From positions 806,001 to 870,000 of the forward strand of contig NZ_JADDXU010000002.1 of assembly GCF_015163075.1 (NCBI RefSeq): a stretch of 64,000 nt of DNA, in the 5' to 3' direction. Within the stretch, counting starts at the first letter, position 1, and each line of letters opens with the position of its first letter. This document shows, one piece after another, positions 8,389 through 16,260 of this stretch. Source of the stretch: Streptomyces justiciae (GTDB lineage Bacteria > Actinomycetota > Actinomycetes > Streptomycetales > Streptomycetaceae). Both the position numbers and the translations under genes were made by a program. The notes under the pieces were generated by a model. The model made no database searches, had not been told where the DNA came from, and saw only the letters and a program-made list of their open reading frames with translations.

Positions 8389-8958
8389 TCACGTCGCGGG
8401 CGGGACCGAGATGGCCAGCACGAACACCGTCGGTTCGGTGCCCTGATTGCCGTAGGTGTGCGCGGCGTTGGCGTCGAAGGTGACGCTGGAGCCGGCCGGG
8501 ACGCGGTGCTCGGCGCCGTCGACCGTGAGGGTCAGCTCCCCGGCCGTGACATGGCCGATCTCGACGGTGCCGACCGGGTGCGGATCGGAGGAGCTGCTCT
8601 CCCCCGGCATCAGCTTCCACTCCCACATCTCCAGCGGGCCGGGCGCCTCCGTACCCGCGAGCAGCCGGCTGTAGCTGCCCGCGTCGGTGTGCCAGAGCCG
8701 CACCACCTGCTCGGGAGGGACGATCCGCACCTTGGGTCCCTGTTCGTAGTCGAGCAGGGTGGTGACGCTGACGCCGAGCGCGTCGCCGATCTTCACCACC
8801 GTGCCGATGCTGGGGTTGGTACGGGCCTGTTCGATCTGGATCAGCATGCCGCGGCTGACTCCGGCACGGGCGGCGAGCACGTCCAGGGTGAAGCCGCGCT
8901 CGGTCCGCCAGCGCTTGACGTTGCGCGCCAGGGACTGGGTCAGCAGGTCGAGGTCCGA
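8389..8958 (-). CDS. XRE-cupin transcriptional regulator
   Basis: 189 residues. An N-terminal XRE helix-turn-helix (residues ~20-70, RGFTLDVLAARAGVSRGMLIQIE-type sequence) is followed by a small cupin (GTVEIGHVTAGELTLTVDG, HRVPAGSSVTFDANAAHTYGN). This architecture is typical of single-component repressors that sense small metabolites. GTG at 8958 (VSDLDLLTQSL) is the family-typical start; a TTG at 8994 would push the protein into the promoter region. Divergent from an EamA transporter, its probable target. Confidence 0.88.
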   Translation of the reverse strand, partial: SDLDLLTQSLARNVKRWRTERGFTLDVLAARAGVSRGMLIQIEQARTNPSIGTVVKIGDALGVSVTTLLDYEQGPKVRIVPPEQVVRLWHTDAGSYSRLLAGTEAPGPLEMWEWKLMPGESSSSDPHPVGTVEIGHVTAGELTLTVDGAEHRVPAGSSVTFDANAAHTYGNQGTEPTVFVLAISVPPAT

Positions 8959-8993
8959 CACTTCACGTCCAATATTTTGTATGACAGCGTGCA

Positions 8994-9036
8994 AGTTGAT
9001 GAACTACGGTGGGGTGCACCGAATCGTTCATCGAAC
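8994..9036. promoter_or_regulatory. Candidate operator pair between XRE-cupin and EamA genes
   Basis: Two short inverted repeats, AGTT-gatg-AACT (8994-9005) and GTTC-atc-GAAC (9026-9036), lie 32 bp apart on the side of the EamA start. The spacing is about three helical turns. The repeats are short, so this is tentative. Confidence 0.3.
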
Positions 9037-9055
9037 TGTACTGCGAGGCGCTCCC

Positions 9056-9913
9056 GTGACAGCACTCTTCGCCCTGGCCACGAGCCTGTTGTGGGGCCTG
9101 GCCGACTTCGGCGGCGGACTGCTGACCCGGCGCACCCCGGCGCTGACGGTGGTCGTCGTCTCGCAGGCGATCGCGACGGCCGTGCTCGGCGCGGTCGTGG
9201 TCGCCACGGGCGGCTGGAGCGAGGTCGGCCCGCGCCTGTGGTTCGCGTTCGCCGCGGGCCTGGTCGGCCCGGTCGCGATGATCTGCTTCTACAAGGCGCT
9301 CGCGCGCGGCCCGATGGGCGTCGTCTCCCCGCTCGGCAGCCTCAGCGTCGCGGTCCCGGTCGGGGTGGGCCTCTTCCTCGGCGAGCGTCCCGGCCCGATC
9401 CAGTTCGCGGGCATCGCGGTCGCGGTCCTCGGCGTCGTCCTCGCGGGCGGCCCGCAGCGCGGAGGCGCCCCCGTGCAGCGCGAGACGATCGTCCTCACCC
9501 TGATCGCCGCGCTCGGCTTCGGCATGGTGTTCGCGCTGATCGCGGAGGCGTCGACGAACGTCACCGGCCTGTTCCTCGCGCTCTTCGTCCAGCGCGTCAC
9601 GAACGTCGCGGCGGGCGGCGTGGCCCTGTACGCCTCCGTCCGCAAGGGCAACGCGGCCCTCCCCCCGACCGGCTTCGACTGGTCCACGCTCCCGACGCTG
9701 GCCTTCGTCGGCCTGGCCGACGTCGCGGCGAACGGCACCTACGCGATCGCGGCCCGCCTCGGCCCGGTCACGGTGGCCGCCGTACTCGCGTCGCTCTACC
9801 CGGTGGTGACGGCCCTGGCCGCACGCGGCTTCCTCAGCGAACGCCTGAAGGCGATCCAGGCAGCGGGCGCGGGCCTCGCCCTGGTGGGCACCCTGCTCCT
9901 GGCGACCGGCTGA
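9056..9913 (+). CDS. EamA/DMT-family transporter
   Basis: 285 residues with about ten hydrophobic helices in two EamA halves (TSLLWGLADFGGGLLTRR at the start, RLGPVTVAAVLASLYPVVTALAARGFLSERL in the second half). Family members export amino acids, nucleosides or drugs; the substrate here is unknown. GTG at 9056 has GAGG 8 nt upstream. Divergent from the XRE-cupin regulator and convergent with the next gene, with a single base between stop codons. Confidence 0.85.
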   Translation: MTALFALATSLLWGLADFGGGLLTRRTPALTVVVVSQAIATAVLGAVVVATGGWSEVGPRLWFAFAAGLVGPVAMICFYKALARGPMGVVSPLGSLSVAVPVGVGLFLGERPGPIQFAGIAVAVLGVVLAGGPQRGGAPVQRETIVLTLIAALGFGMVFALIAEASTNVTGLFLALFVQRVTNVAAGGVALYASVRKGNAALPPTGFDWSTLPTLAFVGLADVAANGTYAIAARLGPVTVAAVLASLYPVVTALAARGFLSERLKAIQAAGAGLALVGTLLLATG

Positions 9914-9914
9914 A

Positions 9915-10670
9915 TCAGTCGAGCTCGGCGAGCTTCGCCGCGGTCTCCTCGTCCAACCCCGCGAGGGCGTTCAACTGCTCCGGGGTGATCCCCTCGGGTA
10001 TCGGCACCGGCGCCGGCGTCCGCAGCGGCGGCTGCCACCCCTCCTCGGCAGTCCAACGCCGTACGACGCGCGCGGGCGCCCCCGCGACCACGGCATGGTC
10101 GGGCACGACACCCCGCACCACCGCACCGGCGGCGACGACCACGTTCCGCCCGATCCGCGCACCGGGCAGGATCACGGCACCGGTCCCGATCCAGCACCCC
10201 GACCCGATCTCCACCGGCTCCATGCGCGGCCACTGCTTGCCGATGGGCTCGTGCGGATCGTCGTACGAGTGGTTCGTCGACGTCACATAGACGTACGGCC
10301 CGAAGTAACAGTCGCTGCCGATGGTGACGGTCGTGTCGGCGATGACATGGCTGCCCCGCCCCAGCACCACTCCGTCCCCGATGCGCAGGATGGGGTCGGG
10401 ACCAAGATCCAGGTCGGGCATGAGCCCGGCCGTCAGCGTGACCTGCTCCCCGACGATGCAGTGCGAGCCGATATGAATCCACGGCTCCCCGAAGACTGTG
10501 CCCAGCGGGAAGGCGAGCCTGGTACTCGTTCCCATCGCGCCGAAGCGGAAGCGCCCCGGCTGCTCGGCGGTCACGGAGCCCGTGCGCTGCACCCAAGCCC
10601 AGCCGGCATGGACGGCGCGCTGCGCCACGCGGCGCCGCCAGGATGAGAACGTGTTCTTGCGCTTCAGCAC
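9915..10670 (-). CDS. Left-handed beta-helix (hexapeptide) acyltransferase
   Basis: 251 residues. Hexapeptide repeats run through residues ~60-205 (IHIGSHCIVGEQVTLTAG, DGVVLGRGSHVIADTTVTIG, IGTGAVILPGARIGRNVVV), with the loop NHSYDDP that carries the catalytic His in maltose/galactoside O-acetyltransferase relatives. The role is probably acetyl-CoA-dependent O-acetylation of a sugar or surface glycan. The C-terminal ~40 residues (PVPIPEGITPEQLNALAGLDEE) are an added helical tail. GTG at 10670 is the only start that keeps the basic N-terminus. Confidence 0.82.
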   Translation of the reverse strand: MLKRKNTFSSWRRRVAQRAVHAGWAWVQRTGSVTAEQPGRFRFGAMGTSTRLAFPLGTVFGEPWIHIGSHCIVGEQVTLTAGLMPDLDLGPDPILRIGDGVVLGRGSHVIADTTVTIGSDCYFGPYVYVTSTNHSYDDPHEPIGKQWPRMEPVEIGSGCWIGTGAVILPGARIGRNVVVAAGAVVRGVVPDHAVVAGAPARVVRRWTAEEGWQPPLRTPAPVPIPEGITPEQLNALAGLDEETAAKLAELD

Positions 10671-10784
10671 CCGCTCACGGTACTGAGAGGACGGCCCCCG
10701 TATGAGGTCGGGGGCTTGTGATCTTCGCCCTACCGGGTGGCGTACGGTGCGGAGGTACCGAGGACGGCCAGGAGGAGCGAGGCG

Positions 10785-11312
10785 ATGACGCACAAGGCGT
10801 TGATCACGGGCATCGGCGGCAGGGAACCGAAGATCGACGGGGAGGCTTTCGTCGCCCCCAACGCGACGGTGATCGGAGACGTGACCCTCGCCGCGGGCGC
10901 CAGCGTCTGGTACGGAGCGGTGGTCCGAGGCGACGTCGAGACCATCTCCGTGGGTGCCCGCAGCAACATCCAGGACAACTGCACCCTCCACGCCGACCCC
11001 GGTTTCCCGGTGACCATCGGCGAACGGGTCTCGGTGGGCCACAACGCGGTGGTGCACGGGGCGACGGTGGGCGACGACTGCCTGATCGGCATGGGCGCGA
11101 CGGTCCTGAACGGCGCGGTGATCGGCGAGGGCTCCTTGGTGGCAGCCCAGGCGCTGGTACCCCAGGGGATGCAGGTCCCGCCGGGTTCACTGGTGGCGGG
11201 AGTCCCAGCGAAGATCAGACGCGAACTGACGGAGGAAGAGCGCCAGGGCGTAACCCTAAACGGCACGCTCTACGCAGACCTGGCGAAGGCCCACAACGAA
11301 ATCCACGGCTAG
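10785..11312 (+). CDS. Gamma-class carbonic anhydrase-like protein
   Basis: 175 residues of left-handed beta-helix with the family signature: RGDVETISVGARSNIQDN, a TLHAD histidine and VGHNAVVHG, giving the three metal-binding histidines expected at trimer interfaces. Members hydrate CO2 or are catalytically silent paralogues (PaaY/YrdA). ATG at 10785 has GGAGGAG about 8 nt upstream; an upstream in-frame ATG at 10737 lacks one. It is followed by a dispersed GC-rich repeat. Confidence 0.9.
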   Translation: MTHKALITGIGGREPKIDGEAFVAPNATVIGDVTLAAGASVWYGAVVRGDVETISVGARSNIQDNCTLHADPGFPVTIGERVSVGHNAVVHGATVGDDCLIGMGATVLNGAVIGEGSLVAAQALVPQGMQVPPGSLVAGVPAKIRRELTEEERQGVTLNGTLYADLAKAHNEIHG

Positions 11313-11324
11313 GGCAGCCCACCT

Positions 11325-11369
11325 AGGGGCGCGGGGAACTGCGCGACCAGCCACAACAGACCCGCGCCC
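11325..11369. repeat. Dispersed GC-rich 3'-end element, copy 1
   Basis: The gene 3' end is followed by AGGGGCGCGGGGAACTGCGC then GACCAGCCAC. The same flanking words recur at 25265 and 28346, but this copy lacks the GCGGC-TCC-GCCGC hairpin. It sits between convergent genes. Confidence 0.6.
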
Positions 11370-11373
11370 AAAA

Positions 11374-12018
11374 CTACTCAGCAACCCCTACGGTCTCAGC
11401 CTCCACCGAAGCCCCCTGCGCCTTCTTCGCTTTCCTCTTCAGCACCAACATCGAGGTCAGCCCAATAAGAACGGCCAGCGCCAGCCCCAGCCAAGAGAAC
11501 CGCTTCAGCCAGTCCTCCGCGACGACACCCACGTAGTAGATGACCGCGGTCGTACCCCCGGCCCAGATGATCCCGCCCAGCACATTGGCGATCAGGAACT
11601 TCCAGTACGGCATGTGCAGCACACCCGCCAACGGCCCCGCAAAGATCCGCAGCAGCGCGACGAAACGGCCGAAGAACACGGCCCACATGCCCCACTTCTC
11701 GAAGGACCGCTCGGCCGTCGCGATATGCCCCTCGCTGAAGTGCTTGGGGAACTTCTTCCCCAGCCAGGCCAGCAACGGCCGCCCACCCTTGCGCCCGATC
11801 GCATAGCCGATCGAGTCACCGATGACCGCACCCGCGCTGGCGCAGGCGCCGAGGACGACGGGGTTGATGTCACCGTGCTGGGAGGCGAGCAGCGCGGAGG
11901 AGACGAGGATGATCTCGCCCGGCAGCGGGATGCCCAGGCTCTCCAGGCCGATGACCAGGCCCACCAGCAGATAGATGCTGACCGCGGGTACGGTCTCGAG
12001 CCATTCCTGGACGTGCAC
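11374..12018 (-). CDS. DedA-family membrane protein
   Basis: 214 residues with the VTT/DedA pattern: GLESLGIPLPGEIILVSSALLA-type entry, GDSIGYAIGRKGGRP, and FGRFVALLRIFAGPLAGVLHM, where the conserved arginines and the re-entrant glycine/proline loops sit. Several DedA homologues act in undecaprenyl-phosphate or phospholipid flipping; no substrate can be assigned here. The C-terminus is basic and cytosolic (LKRKAKKAQ). Start ATG at 12018. Confidence 0.9.
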   Translation of the reverse strand: MHVQEWLETVPAVSIYLLVGLVIGLESLGIPLPGEIILVSSALLASQHGDINPVVLGACASAGAVIGDSIGYAIGRKGGRPLLAWLGKKFPKHFSEGHIATAERSFEKWGMWAVFFGRFVALLRIFAGPLAGVLHMPYWKFLIANVLGGIIWAGGTTAVIYYVGVVAEDWLKRFSWLGLALAVLIGLTSMLVLKRKAKKAQGASVEAETVGVAE

Positions 12019-12055
12019 CGCCGGTTCCTCCCGTGTCCTGTGATCCCGTGTGATC

Positions 12056-12085
12056 CCGGCGCACGCCCACGTGGGCGTGCGCCGG
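12056..12085 (-). terminator. Perfect 15-bp palindromic terminator of the esterase operon
   Basis: CCGGCGCACGCCCAC (12056-12070) is immediately followed by its exact complement (12071-12085). It begins 11 bp past the esterase stop. No U-tract follows, as is common for Streptomyces terminators. Confidence 0.7.
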
Positions 12086-12096
12086 AAGCCTACCCG

Positions 12097-13647
12097 TTAG
12101 GAGACGGCGGCCGAGTCCCAGAGGTTGCACCGATGCGCGCTGTGGACGTCCGTGCTCACGGCGTTACCGCCCGCGGAAGCGGTCCGCAGCGAGAGCACCT
12201 TCCCGGTACCGGAGGGCATCGCGGGCTGTCCCTCCGCCCGCGGCACCCCGCCCCGCACGAAGGACCCCCAGTACTGGACCATCTGCCGGGACAGGACCCG
12301 CTGCTCCGTGTTCAGCGGGGATTCCAGGCCGAAGTGCTTGAAGAGGTACTGCACCTCGTTGACATGGGTCGCGCCGAAGTCGAAGTCCGTCCCGAGGTTG
12401 CGCAGCGAGGCGAAGGGCGGGCCGGTGCGGTCGGCGAACTCGTACGCGTAGACCGGTCCGCGTCCGGCGAGCACCTCGTCGAGCCGGAGCGCCGGGCAGG
12501 CGAAGAGCATGTCGCCGAAGGCCGTGGCGAAGCCGATGGTCGGGGACTGCTGGGCGGCGAGCGGATAGCTCCGGAGGGCCTCCTCTCCGAACTCCTTCCG
12601 CATGATCGTCGGGTACTCCTCGGCCGTGAGCGGGTTGCCGCCGAGGTCGAAGCGGGCGAAGGCGAACAGCCGCCCCTCGTCCTGGTTCGCGCCGTTCATC
12701 ACCGGCACCCCGGCCGCGGCCCCCTGGGCCAGCGCGATGGACGGCTGCCGTGGCAGGAAGCGCCCGCCGGTCACCGGCCCCCAGTCGAAGTCGCCCTGGG
12801 CGGCGAGGATGTCGGCGGCGGACTTGCCGCGCAGACAGGCGACGGTGTCGCAGCCCAGCTTCCGCGCGAAGTCGGCGCCGTCGGCCACGGCCGTCTCGTG
12901 CGGGCGGGCGGCGCAGTCGTCGTACGCCCCGCTCTCGATGATGCCGGCGCGGAACAGGCCCTTGGCCGTGGGTGAGGCGAGCTGGGTGCAGACCGAGCGG
13001 CCGCCCGCCGACTCGCCCGCGATGGTCACCCGTCTGGGGTCGCCGCCGAAGCGGCCGACGTTGACGCGCACCCAGCGCAGCGCGGCCTGCTGGTCGAGCA
13101 TGCCGAAGTTGCCGGAGACACCGTCGGACGCCTCGTCGTCGAGGCCGGCCGTGGCGAGGAACCCCATCGCCCCCAGGCGGTAGTTGACGGTCACGACGAC
13201 CGTGCCGGTCTGCCGTGCGAACGTGTCCGGCACGATGTCCTGACCGGCGCCCGCGGTGAGCCCGCCGCCGTGGAACCAGACCATGACCGCGTTCCGGCGG
13301 GCGCCCTCGGGGACGTAGACGTTGAGATCGAGACAGTTCTCGGTGTACGAGGGCTGCTCGTATCCCGGGTCCCAACTCGCCGCCTGGACACACTTGTTGC
13401 CGAAGTCCTGTGCCCCGCGCACTCCTTGCCAGGGCCGGACCGTCCGTGGCGCGGTCCAGCGGAGCTTCCCGACCGGCGGCTCGGCGTACGGGATGCCGAG
13501 GAACTGCCGCCCCTCGGTGGTGACTTCACCCCGCACCAGGCCCGCTTCGGTGCGCACCACGACGTCGCCCGGTGCGGCCTGGGCCGACGCGGGCAGCACC
13601 AGGGTGGCCGCGAGTGCCGTCAGTGCGACGGCGATCCGGCGTATCAC
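12097..13647 (-). CDS. Secreted type-B carboxylesterase
   Basis: 516 residues. A Sec signal peptide (VIRRIAVALTALAATLVLPASAQA, cleavage after AQA) precedes a carboxylesterase/cholinesterase-type alpha/beta hydrolase: oxyanion-hole HGGGL, nucleophile elbow GESAGG, acid region NQDEGR and a late histidine in GATHVNEVQYL. Expected to hydrolyse esters outside the cell. GTG at 13647 overlaps the stop of the upstream GH3 gene (GTGA), so the two are translationally coupled. A perfect hairpin follows the stop. Confidence 0.9.
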   Translation of the reverse strand: MIRRIAVALTALAATLVLPASAQAAPGDVVVRTEAGLVRGEVTTEGRQFLGIPYAEPPVGKLRWTAPRTVRPWQGVRGAQDFGNKCVQAASWDPGYEQPSYTENCLDLNVYVPEGARRNAVMVWFHGGGLTAGAGQDIVPDTFARQTGTVVVTVNYRLGAMGFLATAGLDDEASDGVSGNFGMLDQQAALRWVRVNVGRFGGDPRRVTIAGESAGGRSVCTQLASPTAKGLFRAGIIESGAYDDCAARPHETAVADGADFARKLGCDTVACLRGKSAADILAAQGDFDWGPVTGGRFLPRQPSIALAQGAAAGVPVMNGANQDEGRLFAFARFDLGGNPLTAEEYPTIMRKEFGEEALRSYPLAAQQSPTIGFATAFGDMLFACPALRLDEVLAGRGPVYAYEFADRTGPPFASLRNLGTDFDFGATHVNEVQYLFKHFGLESPLNTEQRVLSRQMVQYWGSFVRGGVPRAEGQPAMPSGTGKVLSLRTASAGGNAVSTDVHSAHRCNLWDSAAVS

Positions 13648-16106
13648 CGCGCCACCCCCGCCCGCGTCCGCAGCCGCAGATCCCCGGCCGACGCGCCGAC
13701 CCACACGTCCCGGCGCCCGGTCCCGAGCACCCAGTCATGGCGTTCCGGGTCCCAGGAGGACAGGGTGCGCGCGGCGACGCGCACGGTGACCCGCTTGCGC
13801 TCCCCCGCCCGCAGGGTGAGCCGGCGATAGCCGCCCAACACCCGTACCGCCTGGTCGAGTCGGAGGCGCGGCGAGGGTCCCACGTACACCTGGGGCACGG
13901 CGATTCCTTCCCGGCGGCCGGTGTTGCGGACGGTGAAGGACACCGAGAGACCGTGGCCGTGGGCCTCGGCTGACAGGTCCTCGTAGGCGAAGGTCGTGTA
14001 CGACAGTCCGTGTCCGAAGGGGAACAGCGGCTCTACGCCCTCGGCGGCGTACCAGCGGTAGCCGACGTGGATGCCTTCCGAGTACTCCTCGACGCCGTCC
14101 ACGCCCGGGTAGCGGCGCGGGTCCCCGGCGACCGGGTGGTGGTCGTCGTCGGTCGGGAAGGACTGGGTGAGCCGGCCGCCGGGGTCGGTGTCGCCGAACA
14201 GGACGGCGGCGGTGGCGGCCGCGCCCTCCTGGCCCGGGTAGTACATCTGGAGCACGGCTCCCGTGCGCTCCAGCCAGGGCATCGACGTGGCGGACGAGGT
14301 GTTGAGGACGACGGTGGTGCGCGGGTTGGCCGCGGTGACGGCCTCGATGAGCTGCTCCTGGTGGCCGGGGAGGGCGATCGTGGTGCGGTCCTGGCCCTCG
14401 GTGGCGTCCTCGTAGGCGAACAGGACGACCTGGCGGGCGGCCTTCGCCGCCGCCACCGCCTCGGCGACGTCCGCGGCCCGGGTCGCCCCGGTGACCCGGC
14501 GCAACCGGAAGGTCTGTCCGGTGTCGTCGCCCTGTGCGGTGATCTTCAACGTGTGTGCGCCCTTGGCCAGTTGCAGCGTTCTGCGGCGCACGAGCAGTCC
14601 GTCGGGCGCGGTGGAGACGAGGCCGCCCGCGAAGTACTCGCCGTAGCCGGGCAGCACCGGGAAGAGGTCCTCGCCGTCGAGGAGCACCTTGGGCCGGGAG
14701 GCGGACGCGCCGGTGAAGTGGAGGACGAAGGTCCACTCGTCGGCGTCGGAGAGGGTGAGCGTGCCGTCGTACGTCCACTGCTCGCCCGCGGCGATCTGCC
14801 GGCCCTCGCTGTCGAGGACGGGGCTGACCGCGGACGCGGGGATCGGCTTGCCGTAGAGGTCCTCGCCGAGAGCGTATGTCACGTGCGCCGCACGGGACTT
14901 GAGGGCGCCGAGGGGGCTGTCGGCGTGGTCGGGGACGACGTGGGCGCTGCCGCCGCCGCTGACGAAGGGCAGGGAGCCGGTCGGGCCGATGACGGCGATG
15001 CTGTCGGCGGTCAGGGGCAGGGTGCCGTGCTCGTTGCGGAGCAGGGTCGCGCCCGCCTTGGCGACCTCCAGGGCGACGGCCGCGCCCGCCTTCGCATCGC
15101 GCTCCGGACGGGCCGGGGCGGTGCCGTCGAGGAGGCCGAAGCGGTCCATGGTCGTGAGGATGCGGCGTACGGACCGGTCGACGTGGTGCTCGGGGACGCT
15201 GCGGTTCCGGACGGCCTCCTTCAGTGCCGTACCGAAGTAGGTGCCGTCCGGCATCTCCATGTCGAGGCCCGCGGCGAGGGCCTTGCGGGTGCTGTGGGCG
15301 GCGAACCAGTCGGTCATCACCCAGCCGTCGAAGCCCCAGCGCTCCCGCAGGACGTCGGTGAGGAGTGTCCGGTTCTCACAGGCGAAGGTGCCGTTGACCT
15401 TGTTGTACGCGCCCATCACCGCGCCGGTGCCGATGCCGACGGCCGCCTCGAAGCCGCGCAGTTCGACCTCGTGGAGGGTCTGTTCGTCGACGCGCACGTC
15501 GATGGACATGCGGTCCTTCTCCTGGTTGTTCATGGCGTAGTGCTTGACGGTCGCGACGAGGCCCTCGACCTGGATGCCCTGGATCTCGGCGGCGACCAGG
15601 TCGGCGGAGAGCAGCGGGTCCTCGCTGAAGGTCTCGAAGTTGCGGCCCGCGTACGGGGTGCGGATGACGTTGACCATCGGGGAGAGCAGGACGTCCTGGC
15701 CGAGGGCGCGGCCCTCGTGGCCGATGACGCGGCCGTAACGGCGGGCCAGTTCCGGGTCGAAGGCGGAGGCCAGCATCACCGGGGCCGGCAGGGCGGTGGC
15801 GTGTTTGGTCACGCGGACGCCGGCGGGGCCGTCGGCGAGGCGGAGCGGGGGGATGCCGAGGCGTTCGACGCCCGGGACATAGCCGGCCTGGCCGAGGGAG
15901 GCGGGGTCGGTGGCGCCGTGCAGGAGGGAGATCTTCTCGTCGAGGGTGAGCTTGGCGAGGAGGCCTTCGACGCGGGGCCCGGCGCCGTGGCCGGGTCTGC
16001 CCGCGGCGTGGGCGGGGGGTGTGAGTCCGCCGGTGGCCGCCGCGGCGACGGTGATCGCTCCGCCCAGCAGACGCAGGGAGGATCGCCGGGAGACGGGGTC
16101 GGTCAT
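13644..16106 (-). CDS. TAT-exported glycoside hydrolase family 3 (beta-glucosidase type)
   Basis: 820 residues. Twin-arginine signal SRRSSLRLLGG with AHA cleavage region near residue 34. GH3 N-domain with LADGPAGVR, GRNFETFSEDP, KHYAMNNQE and the nucleophile D266 in VMTDW; GH3 C-domain, and a PA14-like insertion around residues 415-540 (QWTYDGTLTLSDADEWTFVL). C-terminal fibronectin-III-like domain (VQVYVG-like QVYVGPSPRLR). Likely releases terminal sugars from beta-linked or glycosylated substrates outside the cell. SD GAAGGAG upstream of ATG. Stop overlaps the esterase start. Confidence 0.92.
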   Translation of the reverse strand: MTDPVSRRSSLRLLGGAITVAAAATGGLTPPAHAAGRPGHGAGPRVEGLLAKLTLDEKISLLHGATDPASLGQAGYVPGVERLGIPPLRLADGPAGVRVTKHATALPAPVMLASAFDPELARRYGRVIGHEGRALGQDVLLSPMVNVIRTPYAGRNFETFSEDPLLSADLVAAEIQGIQVEGLVATVKHYAMNNQEKDRMSIDVRVDEQTLHEVELRGFEAAVGIGTGAVMGAYNKVNGTFACENRTLLTDVLRERWGFDGWVMTDWFAAHSTRKALAAGLDMEMPDGTYFGTALKEAVRNRSVPEHHVDRSVRRILTTMDRFGLLDGTAPARPERDAKAGAAVALEVAKAGATLLRNEHGTLPLTADSIAVIGPTGSLPFVSGGGSAHVVPDHADSPLGALKSRAAHVTYALGEDLYGKPIPASAVSPVLDSEGRQIAAGEQWTYDGTLTLSDADEWTFVLHFTGASASRPKVLLDGEDLFPVLPGYGEYFAGGLVSTAPDGLLVRRRTLQLAKGAHTLKITAQGDDTGQTFRLRRVTGATRAADVAEAVAAAKAARQVVLFAYEDATEGQDRTTIALPGHQEQLIEAVTAANPRTTVVLNTSSATSMPWLERTGAVLQMYYPGQEGAAATAAVLFGDTDPGGRLTQSFPTDDDHHPVAGDPRRYPGVDGVEEYSEGIHVGYRWYAAEGVEPLFPFGHGLSYTTFAYEDLSAEAHGHGLSVSFTVRNTGRREGIAVPQVYVGPSPRLRLDQAVRVLGGYRRLTLRAGERKRVTVRVAARTLSSWDPERHDWVLGTGRRDVWVGASAGDLRLRTRAGVAR

Positions 16107-16230
16107 GAGCCGTCACTCCTTCGGTATCTGAACGCACTTGCGACAAAAAGGACTTGACGCGGGGTCAGAAACGCCTGGGACGCGGCGCGAAAACTATGAC
16201 CGCTGGTGACTCGTGTCAATGAAATGAACA

Positions 16231-16255
16231 AGGACCGCCCCGAAGGGGCGGCCCT
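16231..16255 (-). terminator. Rho-independent-type terminator after the ricin-domain gene
   Basis: CCGCCCC (16235-16241), loop GAA, GGGGCGG (16245-16251), with further AGG/CCT pairing outside. On the minus strand it is followed by a T-rich stretch (TCCTTGTTCATTTC). It separates the ricin-domain gene from GH3. Confidence 0.8.
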
Positions 16256-16260
16256 CATCT